Below, one piece after another: positions 54,898 through 64,000 of a DNA stretch of 64,000 nucleotides. Source of the DNA: Paracoccaceae bacterium (GTDB lineage Bacteria; Pseudomonadota; Alphaproteobacteria; Rhodobacterales; Rhodobacteraceae). The notes beneath the pieces are model-generated. The model saw nothing but the letters and a program-made list of their open reading frames with translations. It did not search any database and had not been told where the DNA came from. Both the position numbers and the translations under genes were made by a program. Numbering within the stretch: position 1 is the first letter of the stretch; every line of letters starts with the position of its first letter. The stretch is taken from assembly GCA_027486345.1 (NCBI GenBank), contig JAIXPH010000021.1:1-64000 (forward strand). The letters run 5' to 3'.

Positions 54898-56492
54898 ACC
54901 ATCATTTCCTTCGTCGCGGTCAGCTTCAACTCCGGATGGTCGCGCTCGATCCGGTCGATGTCCCACTTGAGGCGGGTGAGGTAGACAAGGTCGCCATCGT
55001 TGTCATAGGCGATGTGGCCCTTGTTGATGTTGACGAATGCCTCCACCGCCGCCTTGGCCCCGTTGACCCAGCGGGCAGAGGTGAAGTGCGACGGTTCGAA
55101 CCGCACGGGCAAGGAGTATTCCTGCTCAATCCGGCTGGCCAGCACCTCGAATTGCAAGGCCCCCACGACGCCCACGATATAGCCCGAGCCGATCATCGGC
55201 TTGAACACCTTGGCGGCCCCTTCCTCGGCGAATTGCATCAGGGCCTTTTCCAGATGCTTGGCCTTCATCGGGTCCAGAGCGCGCACCGATTGCAGAAGTT
55301 CGGGCGCAAAGGACGGGATGCCAGTAAAGCGCAGCGCCTCGCCTTCGGTCAGGGCGTCGCCGATGCGGAGTTGCCCGTGGTTTGGAATGCCGATGATATC
55401 CCCGGCCCAGGCCTCTTCGGCCAGTTCGCGGTCGGCGGCGAGGAACATGACCGGGTTGGCAATCGCCATCGGTTTTTTCGACCGCACATGCAAAAGTTTC
55501 ATGCCGCGTTCGAAATGGCCGGATGCGAGGCGGACAAAGGCCACACGGTCGCGGTGCTTGGCGTCCATGTTGGCCTGCACCTTGAAGACAAAACCGGTGA
55601 CCGGCGTTTCATCCGCCGAAATCTGGCGCTCGGCCGCCTTTTGCGGCTGCGGCGCGGGGCCGTATTCGCCCATGCCGTCCATCAATTCCTTCACCCCGAA
55701 AGAGTTGATGGCCGAGCCGAACCAGATCGGTGTCATGGAGCCGTTCAGAAACGCTTCACGGTCAAATGCGGGCAGCAGCTGCCGCGCCATGTCGATCTCT
55801 TCGCGGAACTTGGCCAGCAGGTCGGCGGGGACATGTTCGGCCAGTTTCGGATCGTCCAACCCGCTGATCTGGATCGATTCCGCCACCCGGTTGCGGTCGG
55901 CGCGGTCCATGATCTCCAGCCGGTCGTGCAGGATGTCATAGGCCCCCACAAACTCGCGTCCCATGCCGATGGGCCAGCTTGCGGGCGTCACGTCGATGGC
56001 AAGGTTTTCCTGAATCTCGTCGATGATCTCGAAGGTGTCGCGGGATTCGCGGTCCATCTTGTTGCAGAAGGTCAGGATCGGCAGATCGCGCAGGCGGCAG
56101 ACCTCGAACAGTTTCTGCGTCTGGGATTCCACACCCTTGGCCCCGTCGATCACCATGATCGCGGCATCCACCGCCGTCAGGGTGCGGTAGGTGTCCTCGG
56201 AAAAGTCGCTGTGGCCGGGGGTGTCCACCAGATTGAAGCGGAAGGCGCGATAGTCGAACGACATGGCCGAGGCCGAAACCGAGATGCCCCGGTCGGCTTC
56301 GATCTTCATGAAGTCCGAGCGCGTGCGCCGTGCCTCGCCCTTGGCGCGGACCTGGCCCGCCATCTGGATCGCGCCCCCGAACAGCAGGAACTTTTCGGTG
56401 AGCGTGGTTTTCCCGGCGTCGGGGTGCGAGATGATCGCAAAGGTCCGGCGGCGGGCGATTTCGGGCGGAAGGGTGGGGCGATTGTCCAGCAT
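54894..56492 (-). CDS. prfC: Peptide chain release factor 3
   Basis: 532-aa translational GTPase that recycles release factors 1 and 2 from the ribosome after termination. G1 is SHPDAGKTT, G3 VDTPGHSDF and G4 CNKMDRE. Domain II and the RF3 C-terminal domain (IGSGYIVGVVGALQFEVLASRI and RWVNGAKAAVEAF) are complete. ATG at 56492 is the natural start. The following unknown gene overlaps its stop (GTGA). Confidence 0.96.
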   Translation of the reverse strand: MLDNRPTLPPEIARRRTFAIISHPDAGKTTLTEKFLLFGGAIQMAGQVRAKGEARRTRSDFMKIEADRGISVSASAMSFDYRAFRFNLVDTPGHSDFSEDTYRTLTAVDAAIMVIDGAKGVESQTQKLFEVCRLRDLPILTFCNKMDRESRDTFEIIDEIQENLAIDVTPASWPIGMGREFVGAYDILHDRLEIMDRADRNRVAESIQISGLDDPKLAEHVPADLLAKFREEIDMARQLLPAFDREAFLNGSMTPIWFGSAINSFGVKELMDGMGEYGPAPQPQKAAERQISADETPVTGFVFKVQANMDAKHRDRVAFVRLASGHFERGMKLLHVRSKKPMAIANPVMFLAADRELAEEAWAGDIIGIPNHGQLRIGDALTEGEALRFTGIPSFAPELLQSVRALDPMKAKHLEKALMQFAEEGAAKVFKPMIGSGYIVGVVGALQFEVLASRIEQEYSLPVRFEPSHFTSARWVNGAKAAVEAFVNINKGHIAYDNDGDLVYLTRLKWDIDRIERDHPELKLTATKEMMV

Positions 56493-56602
56493 GGCGCGGC
56501 TTTAGCCCAAAGCGCGCCCAGCGTCTACAGGCAGGCGGGCATTGGTTGCGGGACGCCAAGGGCCGGGGTAGCCTTTGGGCGCAGCAAGAAGGAGCGCAAG
56601 GG

Positions 56603-57382
56603 ATGGATCTGGGCATTCGCGGAAAACGGGCGCTGGTCTGCGCCTCGTCCAAGGGATTGGGGCGCGGCTGCGCCGAGGCGCTGGCAGAGGCCGGGGTGGA
56701 TCTGGTGCTGAACGCGCGCGGGGCCGAGGCGCTGGAGGCGACGGCGGCGTCGATCCGGGACCGGTTTGGCGTGGCGGTGGTCACGATGGCGGCGGATGTC
56801 ACGACGGATGCGGGCCGCGCGCAGGTGCTGGCGGCGGCGGAGGGGGTGGACATTCTGGTGACAAACGCGGGCGGCCCGCCGCCGGGGCTGTGGTCGGATT
56901 GGACGCGCGACGATTTCATCCGGGCGTTGGACGCCAACATGCTGACCCCCATCGCGTTGATGAAAGCGCTGTTGCCCGGAATGATCGCCAAGGGCTGGGG
57001 CCGGGTGGTCAATATCACCAGCCAGTCGGTCAAGGCGCCAATCCCGCAACTGGGCCTGTCGAATTCGGCCCGGGCAGGGCTGACGGGCTATGTCGCGGGC
57101 ACATCCCGGCAGGTGGCCCCGCATGGGGTGACGATCAACAACCTGCTGCCCGGCATCCATGACACCGACCGCGCCGTGGCCTTGGATGGCGGGGTGGTGA
57201 AGGCCGAAGGCATCACGATGGAAGAAGCCCGCGCCAAGCGCGCCGCCGCCATTCCCGCCCGCCGCTATGGCACGGCGGCCGAGTTCGGTGCAGCCTGCGC
57301 TTTCCTGTGTTCGCAGCAGGCGGGGTTCATCGTAGGGCAAAACATCCTGCTGGACGGCGGGGCGACCAACGCCACGCTGTAA
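56603..57382 (+). CDS. Short-chain dehydrogenase-like protein lacking the catalytic Tyr and Lys
   Basis: 259 aa with a Rossmann fold. ASSKGLGRGCA binds the cofactor, and NAGG and the Ser of NITS (Ser140) are kept. The expected YxxxK is replaced: LSNSARAG has Ser153 and Arg157 at the Tyr and Lys positions. FVGQNILLDGGAT-like residues end the protein. It may be a reductase of an atypical subgroup, or may bind without ordinary catalysis. ATG at 56603 follows AAGGAG by 8 bases. It diverges from prfC. Confidence 0.82.
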   Translation: MDLGIRGKRALVCASSKGLGRGCAEALAEAGVDLVLNARGAEALEATAASIRDRFGVAVVTMAADVTTDAGRAQVLAAAEGVDILVTNAGGPPPGLWSDWTRDDFIRALDANMLTPIALMKALLPGMIAKGWGRVVNITSQSVKAPIPQLGLSNSARAGLTGYVAGTSRQVAPHGVTINNLLPGIHDTDRAVALDGGVVKAEGITMEEARAKRAAAIPARRYGTAAEFGAACAFLCSQQAGFIVGQNILLDGGATNATL

Positions 57383-57478
57383 GGCACGCTGTAAGGAGGG
57401 TGATCTGACGGACAGGCGCGTGCCGCGCCTGACGCGATGAGCACGGCCCTGCGCGGGGCGCGCAGGACCGCGCGGGTC

Positions 57479-57554
57479 AGGGGGCGCTCGCGCCCCCTCT
57501 GGCCGCCGGGGCGGCCATTCACCCCCTGAGGATATTTGCGCAACGGGGAAGGGG
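57479..57554. repeat. Hairpin plus GAGGATATTTGCGC element (copy C) at convergent gene ends
   Basis: Stem-loop AGGGGGCG-CTCG-CGCCCCCT (57479-57498) and perfect stem GGCCGCC-GG-GGCGGCC (57501-57516) are followed by CACCCCCTGAGGATATTTGC and a G/A-rich tail. It is in the same style as copies A, B and D, in the 248-base gap between the converging SDR and trpE genes. Confidence 0.6.
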
Positions 57555-57630
57555 ACGGCGGCCTGGCCTGCGTCCTCTTGGGGCGGAAGACATCCGTGGG
57601 GGGGGCGGATCGCCCCCCCCTGCCGAGGTG

Positions 57631-59139
57631 TCATCGGTTGCCGCGTCCGGCGAAGAGGCCTGCGTCTTCGGCGGCGCGGCGCAGGGCGCGGGATTTGTTG
57701 ACGGTTTCCTGATACTCGGCCTCGGGGTCGCTGTCATAGACGACGCCGCCCCCGGCCTGGATATACAGGGTCTCATCCTTCAGCACCGCTGTGCGCAGCG
57801 CGATGCAGAAGTCCATTTCGCCATTCGCCGCGAAATAGCCCACGCCGCCGCCATAGACGCCGCGCTTTTCGGGTTCGAGTTCGTCGATGATTTCCATCGC
57901 CCGGACCTTGGGGGCACCCGACACCGTGCCCGCGGGCAGACCCGCCAGCAGGGCCGAGAGGGCATCCTGCCCTTCGGCAATCTCGCCGACCACGTTCGAG
58001 ACGATGTGCATCACGTGGGAATAGCGTTCGATGATGAACTGTTCGGTCGGGCGGACGGTGCCGACCTTTGCGACCCGGCCCACATCGTTGCGGCCGAGGT
58101 CCAGAAGCATCAGGTGTTCGGCCAGTTCCTTCTTGTCGGCCAAGAGGTCGGCCTCCAGCGCGCGGTCCTCTTCCGGGGTGGCCCCGCGTTTGCGGGTGCC
58201 GGCGATGGGGCGGATCGTGACTTCGCCGTCGCGCAGGCGCACGAGGATTTCGGGGCTCGCCCCTATGACCTGATAGCCGCCGAAGTTGAAGAAGAACAGG
58301 AAGGGCGAGGGGTTGGTCCTGCGCAACGACCTATAGAGCGCGAAGGGCGGCAGTTCGAAGCGCTGCGCCCAGCGTTGGCTGGGGACGACCTGGAAGATGT
58401 CGCCCGCGCGGATGTAGTCCTTGGCCTTTTCCACGGCGGCCTTGTAGCCGTCATGGCTGAAGTTCGACCGGGCTTCACCCACGGCCGCGACTTCGCCGAG
58501 GTCGCGCTGCGCGGGCGGGGCGCGGTCCAGATCGCGCAGCGCGTCCATCACCCGCTCTGCCGCCTGGGCATAGGCGGCACGGGCCGAGAGGCCCGAGGTC
58601 GCCCAAGCCGGGGCCACCACCGTCACCTCACCCTTCACGCCGTCCAGCACGGCGACGACGGAGGGGCGCATCAGCACGGCATCCGGCAGGCCGATGGGAT
58701 CAGGGTTCACGTCGGGCAGACTTTCCACGAGACGGATCATGTCATAGCCCAGATAGCCGAAGAGCCCCGCCGCGATGGGGGGCAGGTCTTCGGGCATGTC
58801 GATCCGGCTTTCCGCGATCAGCGCGCGCAGGGTGTCCAGCGGGTGGCCGTCCAGCGGCTGGAAGGCCTGCGCGTCAAAGCGGGCCTCGCGGTTGATCTCG
58901 GACCGGGTGCCGTGGCAGCGCCAGATCAGATCGGGCTTCATGCCGACCACAGAGTAGCGGCCCCGCACCTCTCCGCCCGTGACCGATTCAAGGATGAAGG
59001 TGTCCGACCGGGCTTCGGCCAGTTTCAGCATCAAGGAGACCGGCGTGTCCAGATCGGCGGCGAGGCGGGCATGGACCAGTTGGGTCTTGCCCGCCGCCCA
59101 ACCGCGTTCGAACGCCTCAAACGAAGGGCTGAGGTTCAT
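57631..59139 (-). CDS. trpE: Anthranilate synthase component I
   Basis: 502-aa chorismate-utilising enzyme that makes anthranilate, the first step of tryptophan synthesis. FILESVTGGE is the tryptophan feedback site. The catalytic domain has FQVVPSQRW, IAGTRKRG, HLMLLDLGRNDVGRVAK, GTVSGAPKVRAMEIIDELE and YIQAGGGVVYDSDPEAEYQET. ATG at 59139 follows AGGAC. It lies 10 bases after the ppiD-like gene. The glutaminase subunit gene trpG is not in the window. Confidence 0.95.
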   Translation of the reverse strand: MNLSPSFEAFERGWAAGKTQLVHARLAADLDTPVSLMLKLAEARSDTFILESVTGGEVRGRYSVVGMKPDLIWRCHGTRSEINREARFDAQAFQPLDGHPLDTLRALIAESRIDMPEDLPPIAAGLFGYLGYDMIRLVESLPDVNPDPIGLPDAVLMRPSVVAVLDGVKGEVTVVAPAWATSGLSARAAYAQAAERVMDALRDLDRAPPAQRDLGEVAAVGEARSNFSHDGYKAAVEKAKDYIRAGDIFQVVPSQRWAQRFELPPFALYRSLRRTNPSPFLFFFNFGGYQVIGASPEILVRLRDGEVTIRPIAGTRKRGATPEEDRALEADLLADKKELAEHLMLLDLGRNDVGRVAKVGTVRPTEQFIIERYSHVMHIVSNVVGEIAEGQDALSALLAGLPAGTVSGAPKVRAMEIIDELEPEKRGVYGGGVGYFAANGEMDFCIALRTAVLKDETLYIQAGGGVVYDSDPEAEYQETVNKSRALRRAAEDAGLFAGRGNR

Positions 59140-59149
59140 GGACGGGTCC

Positions 59150-61024
59150 TTACTGCATCTGCGCGTTGACAGCGGCGATGACCTGCTGATCCAGACGCAC
59201 GCCAGCCTCTGCTGCCAAGCCTTGCGTGAAGAGGGCGGTGGCATCCTGCGACAGCGCCTGTTCCACTTGCACCGAGATGGCATCGCGCAGCGCTGCGGCG
59301 TCGTCCTGGGGCAGGTCCGACAGCGGGATCACGCGGTCCAGTTGCACGACGGCGACAAAACCGGCCGCGTCGATCACCTGCACCGCGCCGGCGTCCAGTT
59401 TGAACACATCCGCGACCAGGCTAGACGGGGCGTCGGCGACAGACCCATCCCGCCCGATTTCGCGGGTGACGTCGACAATGCCTTGCGACGCGAGCGAGGC
59501 ACCGCCCTTGACGGCGGCCGCAATCTCGGTGGCGCGGGCGGTCAGGGCCTTGGCAAGGGCATCGGCCCGCCACGCGGCTTCGACCTGCGGCTTGGCCTCG
59601 GCGAAGGGGATCGGGGCGGCGGGGACGATTTCATCCAGACGCAGGGCGAAAACGCCGCCTTCATCAAGCAGGATCGCTTCGGGAAAGTCTCCGTCGGCCA
59701 CCTTGTCGGCAGCGGCGCGGAAGCCGGGATAGGCGGCGATGCCTTCGGGTGCGGCGGCATTGGTGACATAGTCGATGGTCGCAACCTCCATCCCCGCCTC
59801 TTTGGCCAGATCTTCCAGAGTGGCCCCGCCAGCCAGTTGGTCGTCGATCTCCTCGACCCGGTCGGCGATGGCGCGCTTGGCGGCTTCGACCTGCATTTGC
59901 GCGGCCAGATCGCCCTTGGCCTGATCGAACGTGGTTTCCTGCGCGGCCAGCACCGCATTCATCCGGAACAGGGCCGGGCCGAGGTCAGTGGGCAAGGGGC
60001 CTACGACACCGGGTTCGGTCAGGGCAAAGACGGCATCGCCCGCGGCACCGAGTTCGGCCTTGCTGACGTCGCCCAGATCGACATCCTCCAGCCGCAGGCC
60101 ACGGTCCGTCACCAGCGTATCAAAGCTGTCGCCTGCATCGAGACGGGCCTTGGCGGCATCGGCGGCGGCCTGGTCGGGATAGACCAGACGTTCGACCAGA
60201 CGCTTTTCCGGCACCATGAATTCGTCGATCCGGTCGTCATAGGCCTTTTTCAGTTCCGCCTCGTCCACCGGCTGTTCGGCGCGGATGGCTTCGGGCAAGA
60301 GCGCGGCATAGGTGATGCGCTTGGCCTCGGGCTTGATGAAGCGGTCGGTGTTCGCGTCATAGAAGGCCTGCAATTCGGCCTCGGTCGGATCAGCGACGGG
60401 GGTGGTCAGGTCGGCCTCGGTCACGCGCAGCAGCGAGAACCCCCGGCGTTCCCCGGCCCAATTGGCCAGCGTGTCGGTCAGCGCCTGCGGTGCCGCATAG
60501 CCGCCCACGACAGCGCCCTGCAACAGGCCCCGCGCAAGGTCGGCACGGATGCGGGTTTCGAATGCGGCTTCGGTCAGGTTGTTCTGTTTCAGCTCGGCGG
60601 AATAGGTCGTGCGGTCAAATTGACCCGCGGTGCCCTGAAAGGCCCGCATCTCGGTGATCTGCTGGGCGACGGTCTGATCGCCGACGGAAATGCCGATGCG
60701 CGCGGCCTCGTTGTCGAGGGCGGCCTGATTGACCAGCGATTGGATGACCTTTTGATCGACCCCGAGGGCGAGTGCCGTGTCCAGCGGAACCTGCGTGCCG
60801 AATTGCGCGCCAAGCGCATCGACTTCTTGACGCAGGGCGCGCGCATAATCCCCTGCGTCGATGTCCTGTTCGCCCACGGTGCCGATGGCGCTGCGGCTGC
60901 CACCGAAATCGGTCATCTGATAGCCGCCAAGACCGGTGATCACCATGGCCAGCAAGACCCAGACCAGAACCGAGCCGGTCTTGCGTTTCTTGCGCGGGGC
61001 GTCGTCGTCGGTCTCTTTGGCCAT
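59150..61024 (-). CDS. ppiD: SurA N-terminal/PpiD-type periplasmic folding factor
   Basis: 624 aa. A basic leader and one membrane helix (about 16-36, SVLVWVLLAMVITGLGGYQM) anchor a large periplasmic region. It contains SurA-like N-terminal helices (IGTVGEQDIDAGDYARALRQEV) and a parvulin-like segment near residues 250-370. The parvulin motifs look degraded, so chaperone rather than isomerase activity is likely. ATG at 61024 is clear. It lies directly upstream of trpE, as in related genomes. Confidence 0.88.
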   Translation of the reverse strand: MAKETDDDAPRKKRKTGSVLVWVLLAMVITGLGGYQMTDFGGSRSAIGTVGEQDIDAGDYARALRQEVDALGAQFGTQVPLDTALALGVDQKVIQSLVNQAALDNEAARIGISVGDQTVAQQITEMRAFQGTAGQFDRTTYSAELKQNNLTEAAFETRIRADLARGLLQGAVVGGYAAPQALTDTLANWAGERRGFSLLRVTEADLTTPVADPTEAELQAFYDANTDRFIKPEAKRITYAALLPEAIRAEQPVDEAELKKAYDDRIDEFMVPEKRLVERLVYPDQAAADAAKARLDAGDSFDTLVTDRGLRLEDVDLGDVSKAELGAAGDAVFALTEPGVVGPLPTDLGPALFRMNAVLAAQETTFDQAKGDLAAQMQVEAAKRAIADRVEEIDDQLAGGATLEDLAKEAGMEVATIDYVTNAAAPEGIAAYPGFRAAADKVADGDFPEAILLDEGGVFALRLDEIVPAAPIPFAEAKPQVEAAWRADALAKALTARATEIAAAVKGGASLASQGIVDVTREIGRDGSVADAPSSLVADVFKLDAGAVQVIDAAGFVAVVQLDRVIPLSDLPQDDAAALRDAISVQVEQALSQDATALFTQGLAAEAGVRLDQQVIAAVNAQMQ

Positions 61025-61127
61025 GATCTCTCGCCTTAGGAATGCAGGTTTTGACCGCCTGTCTAGTGAACTGCCCGCATCGGGGCAAGATGCGAGGGCA
61101 GGCGGGCGGGAATGGATCGCAGGGATG

Positions 61128-62306
61128 TCAGAAGCGCACCTGCGCCAGACGCCGGAACAGCTCTGCGATTCCGGCGGTGTCGATATTGGCAAAGGCGATC
61201 CGCATCTGGCGCTGGCCGTCCGCGCTGCCCTCGGGCTGGAACATGGTGCCGGGCAGCATCAGGATCGAGGAGGAATGGACCAACCGCTTGGCCACCTGAT
61301 CCGAGGGCAGGTCGAACGGGTGTTCGACATAGGCGAAATAGGCCCCGCAGCCAAGCAGCTTCCAATCGGGCAGGGCGGCGAAGCCGTCGACCATGGCCGT
61401 CTTGCGGGCAAGGATTTCCGCGCGTTCGCCCGCCACGTATTGCGCGAGGTTGCGCATGCCCCACAGTGCGCCGATCTGGCCCAACTGGCTGGGGCAAATG
61501 GCGACAGTATCAAGGAATTTCTCGATTTCCGCCAGCCTGCGGGCCGATGCCACCACAGCGCCCACGCGATGGCCGGTCAGGCGGTAGGCCTTTGAAAAGC
61601 TGTAAAGTTGGATGAAGGTATCGGCCCAATCGGGGTCGGTGAAGAGGTCATGCGGACGTCCGGTCCGGCTGTCGAAATCGCGGTAGGTCTCATCCACGAT
61701 CAGCGCGAGGTCATGCGCGCGGGCCAGATCGCGGAAGGCGGCCAGCGTTTCGGCCGGATATTCCGATCCGCCGGGATTGTTCGGGCTGACCAGCACGATG
61801 GCGCGGGTCTTGGGGGTGATCAGCTTTGCGGCTTCTGACGCATCGGGGATCAGGCCCGCGCCGGCAGGCAGGGGGACGGTGGTCACGCCCTGCATGTCCA
61901 GCCACATCTTGTGATTGAAATACCACGGGGTAGGAAGGATCACCTCATCCCCGGCCCCGGCAAGTGTGGACATCACGGCGCAGAACGCCTGATTGCAGCC
62001 TTGGGTGATGGCCACCTGGTCCGGGCTGATCGCGCCGCCATAGGCCGCCGACCATTGGCCGGCAATTTCGGCGCGCAGGTCGGGCAGGCCTAGGACCGGG
62101 CCATAGAGATGCGCCGCCGGGTCGTTGAGCGCGGCCTCGGCCATGGCTTGACGCAGCGCCATGGGCGGTGGTTCGACGGGCGCGGCCTGGCTGACGTTGA
62201 TCAGCGGGCGATCCGCCGGGAAGACCGCATCGGCAAGCCAGCGCCGCGCCTCCATCACCGGGGGGGCAAAGGTGGCGGCCATGGCGGGGTTCAGCGGCAG
62301 GGTCAT
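61128..62306 (-). CDS. Pyridoxal-phosphate aminotransferase, class I/II
   Basis: 392 aa of the aspartate aminotransferase superfamily. The lysine that binds the cofactor is in YSFSKAYRLTGHRVG. SPNNPGG, VDETYRDF and the C-terminal MRIAFANID segment (substrate arginine) are kept. The substrate cannot be told. ATG at 62306 follows AAGGAGACAAAG at good spacing. It lies downstream of gpt with four hairpins between them. Confidence 0.9.
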   Translation of the reverse strand: MTLPLNPAMAATFAPPVMEARRWLADAVFPADRPLINVSQAAPVEPPPMALRQAMAEAALNDPAAHLYGPVLGLPDLRAEIAGQWSAAYGGAISPDQVAITQGCNQAFCAVMSTLAGAGDEVILPTPWYFNHKMWLDMQGVTTVPLPAGAGLIPDASEAAKLITPKTRAIVLVSPNNPGGSEYPAETLAAFRDLARAHDLALIVDETYRDFDSRTGRPHDLFTDPDWADTFIQLYSFSKAYRLTGHRVGAVVASARRLAEIEKFLDTVAICPSQLGQIGALWGMRNLAQYVAGERAEILARKTAMVDGFAALPDWKLLGCGAYFAYVEHPFDLPSDQVAKRLVHSSSILMLPGTMFQPEGSADGQRQMRIAFANIDTAGIAELFRRLAQVRF

Positions 62307-62333
62307 CTTTGTCTCCTTGAGGGCTCTGGGACG

Positions 62334-62444
62334 CCGTTTTCTGACGCAGAAAACGGGGCGGAATTTGACGCAAATTCCGCGTCGCGCCGGTCGGACACCG
62401 TTTCCTGCGTCAGGAAACGGCCCGAAATCCGCGCCGGATTTCGG
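62334..62444. repeat. Two copies of a double-hairpin module
   Basis: Four perfect 23-base palindromes, each with 10-base arms and a 3-base loop, are at 62334-62356, 62358-62380, 62398-62420 and 62422-62444. Hairpins 1 and 3 are alike (CCGTTTTCTG/CCGTTTCCTG), and 2 and 4 both carry a CGGAATTT/CGGATTT arm. Each pair is spaced by 1 base and the modules by 17. All lie in the 144 bases between gpt and the aminotransferase gene. Confidence 0.88.
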
Positions 62445-62450
62445 CGTGGG

Positions 62451-62957
62451 TCAGTCGTTGCCGCGGAAGGGCTGGACGTATTGCAGCGCCATGTCCCAAG
62501 GGAAGAAGATCCAAGTGTCCTGGCTCACCTCGGTGATGTAGCTGTCCACCATCGGCTTGCCCTTGGGTTTGGCATAGACGGTGGCGAAATGCGCCTTGGG
62601 ATAGAGTTTGCGCACCAGTTCCAGCGTCTTGCCCGAGTCGACCAGATCGTCGACCACCAGAATGCCGGTGCCGTCGCCCATCAGGTCATCTTGCGGCGAT
62701 TTGGTCACCTTGGCCTCGGTCTGGGCCTGGTGGTTGTAAGATTTCACACTGATGGTATCGACCACGCGGATGTCCAGCTCACGGCTGACGATCATCGCGG
62801 GCACAAGACCGCCGCGTGTGATGCCGACCACGGCCTTCCACGCCCCGCCTTCGCCCGGTCCCTTGCCGTCCAGCCGCCACGCCAGCGCACGCGAGTCGCG
62901 GTGGATCTGGTCCCAGCTGACATGGAAGCCTTTTTTTTTTTTTTTTTTGTCGTTCAT
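62451..62957 (-). CDS. gpt: Xanthine phosphoribosyltransferase
   Basis: 168-aa purine salvage enzyme that joins xanthine or guanine to [24 protein letters not shown] and the PRPP loop [13 protein letters not shown] are hallmarks. The start [10 protein letters not shown] is unusual: six AAA lysine codons in a row form an 18-A run, after which the ordinary [19 protein letters not shown] begins. ATG at 62957 is the start. Without this stretch the protein would be like its relatives. Confidence 0.92.
   Translation of the reverse strand: MNDKKKKKKGFHVSWDQIHRDSRALAWRLDGKGPGEGGAWKAVVGITRGGLVPAMIVSRELDIRVVDTISVKSYNHQAQTEAKVTKSPQDDLMGDGTGILVVDDLVDSGKTLELVRKLYPKAHFATVYAKPKGKPMVDSYITEVSQDTWIFFPWDMALQYVQPFRGND
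62931..62948 (-). repeat. 18-base homopolymer in the gpt start region
   Basis: Eighteen T on the plus strand (A in the gene) begin 9 bases after the gpt start codon. Its length is exactly six codons, so the gene is in frame as given. In such GC-rich DNA the run stands out and is prone to slippage or miscounting. Confidence 0.9.
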
Positions 62958-62992
62958 GGCGTGCTCCTGTTGTTGGGGCTTTTGGTGCGGGA

Positions 62993-63041
62993 GCGGGGGC
63001 CAGCCCCCGCACCCCCGGGATATTTAAGAAAAGAAGAAAGG
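62993..63041. repeat. Hairpin plus GGGATATTTAAG element (copy B)
   Basis: A perfect stem GCGGGGGC-CA-GCCCCCGC (62993-63010) is followed by ACCCCCGGGATATTTAAG and an A/G-rich tail that ends near the LysE stop codon. Layout and wording match copy A most closely. It lies between the LysE-type gene and gpt. Confidence 0.7.
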
Positions 63042-63046
63042 GTGGG

Positions 63047-64000
<954 letters not shown>

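Noticed and set aside
54936-56711. Plus-strand 591-codon open frame
   Set aside because: It runs antisense to prfC and into the SDR gene. prfC motifs are beyond doubt.
58979-61039. Plus-strand 686-codon open frame
   Set aside because: It is antisense to the ppiD-like gene and the start of trpE, with typical shadow composition.
62334-62444. Four palindromes considered as intrinsic terminators or CRISPR repeats
   Set aside because: No T run follows any of them, the spacers are 1 or 17 bases, and there are no cas genes.

Overview
The window is GC-rich chromosomal DNA of an alphaproteobacterium, most probably a member of the Rhodobacteraceae. The inference rests on the sorbitol/mannitol smo-mtlK operon arranged as in Rhodobacter, the LPS genes, and the ppiD-trpE pair. 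No phage, insertion sequence, integrase or CRISPR array was seen. Most genes sit in tight operons with ATGA or GTGA stop/start overlaps.

Regions: 1-19.8 kb is mainly an exopolysaccharide locus. It has two GT2 glycosyltransferases, an ABC flippase, a minus-strand operon (polymerase/ligase, galU, chain-length protein, outer-membrane export protein), a divergent exoY-type sugar transferase, two more glycosyltransferases and a NodT-type outer-membrane lipoprotein. It is interrupted at 4.0-8.5 kb by an arsenic operon (fused arsR-arsC, GAPDH, arsJ) and by a two-gene unit of unknown function. 19.9-30.0 kb is polyol catabolism: a lactonase-like amidohydrolase, a HAD phosphatase, a SorC regulator, smoEFGK, two tandem SDR dehydrogenases and mtlK. 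30.2-32.6 kb holds a glycosyltransferase and an MFS transporter.

32.6-45.0 kb is an alpha-galactoside system: AraC regulator, oligosaccharide ABC importer, melA (GH4), a flavin-dependent halogenase homologue, a second AraC regulator and a second GH4 enzyme. 45.0-50.1 kb is a spermidine/putrescine-type ABC importer ending in a metallo-beta-lactamase-fold hydrolase, with a divergent TetR regulator. 50.2-54.0 kb has a tRNA-Thr and LPS genes (GT4, late acyltransferase, waaA). 54.3-64.0 kb is housekeeping: an unknown protein coupled to prfC, an atypical SDR, trpE, ppiD, an aminotransferase, gpt, a LysE exporter and the 3' part of fabI.

The most notable observations are: a halogenase homologue with its catalytic lysine at residue 79 inside an alpha-galactoside operon; two copies of a 47-bp double-hairpin module between gpt and an aminotransferase; an 18-base A run inside the gpt start region; an ArsR-ArsC fusion in a GAPDH/ArsJ operon; and a recurring hairpin plus GGATATTT element at four gene ends.
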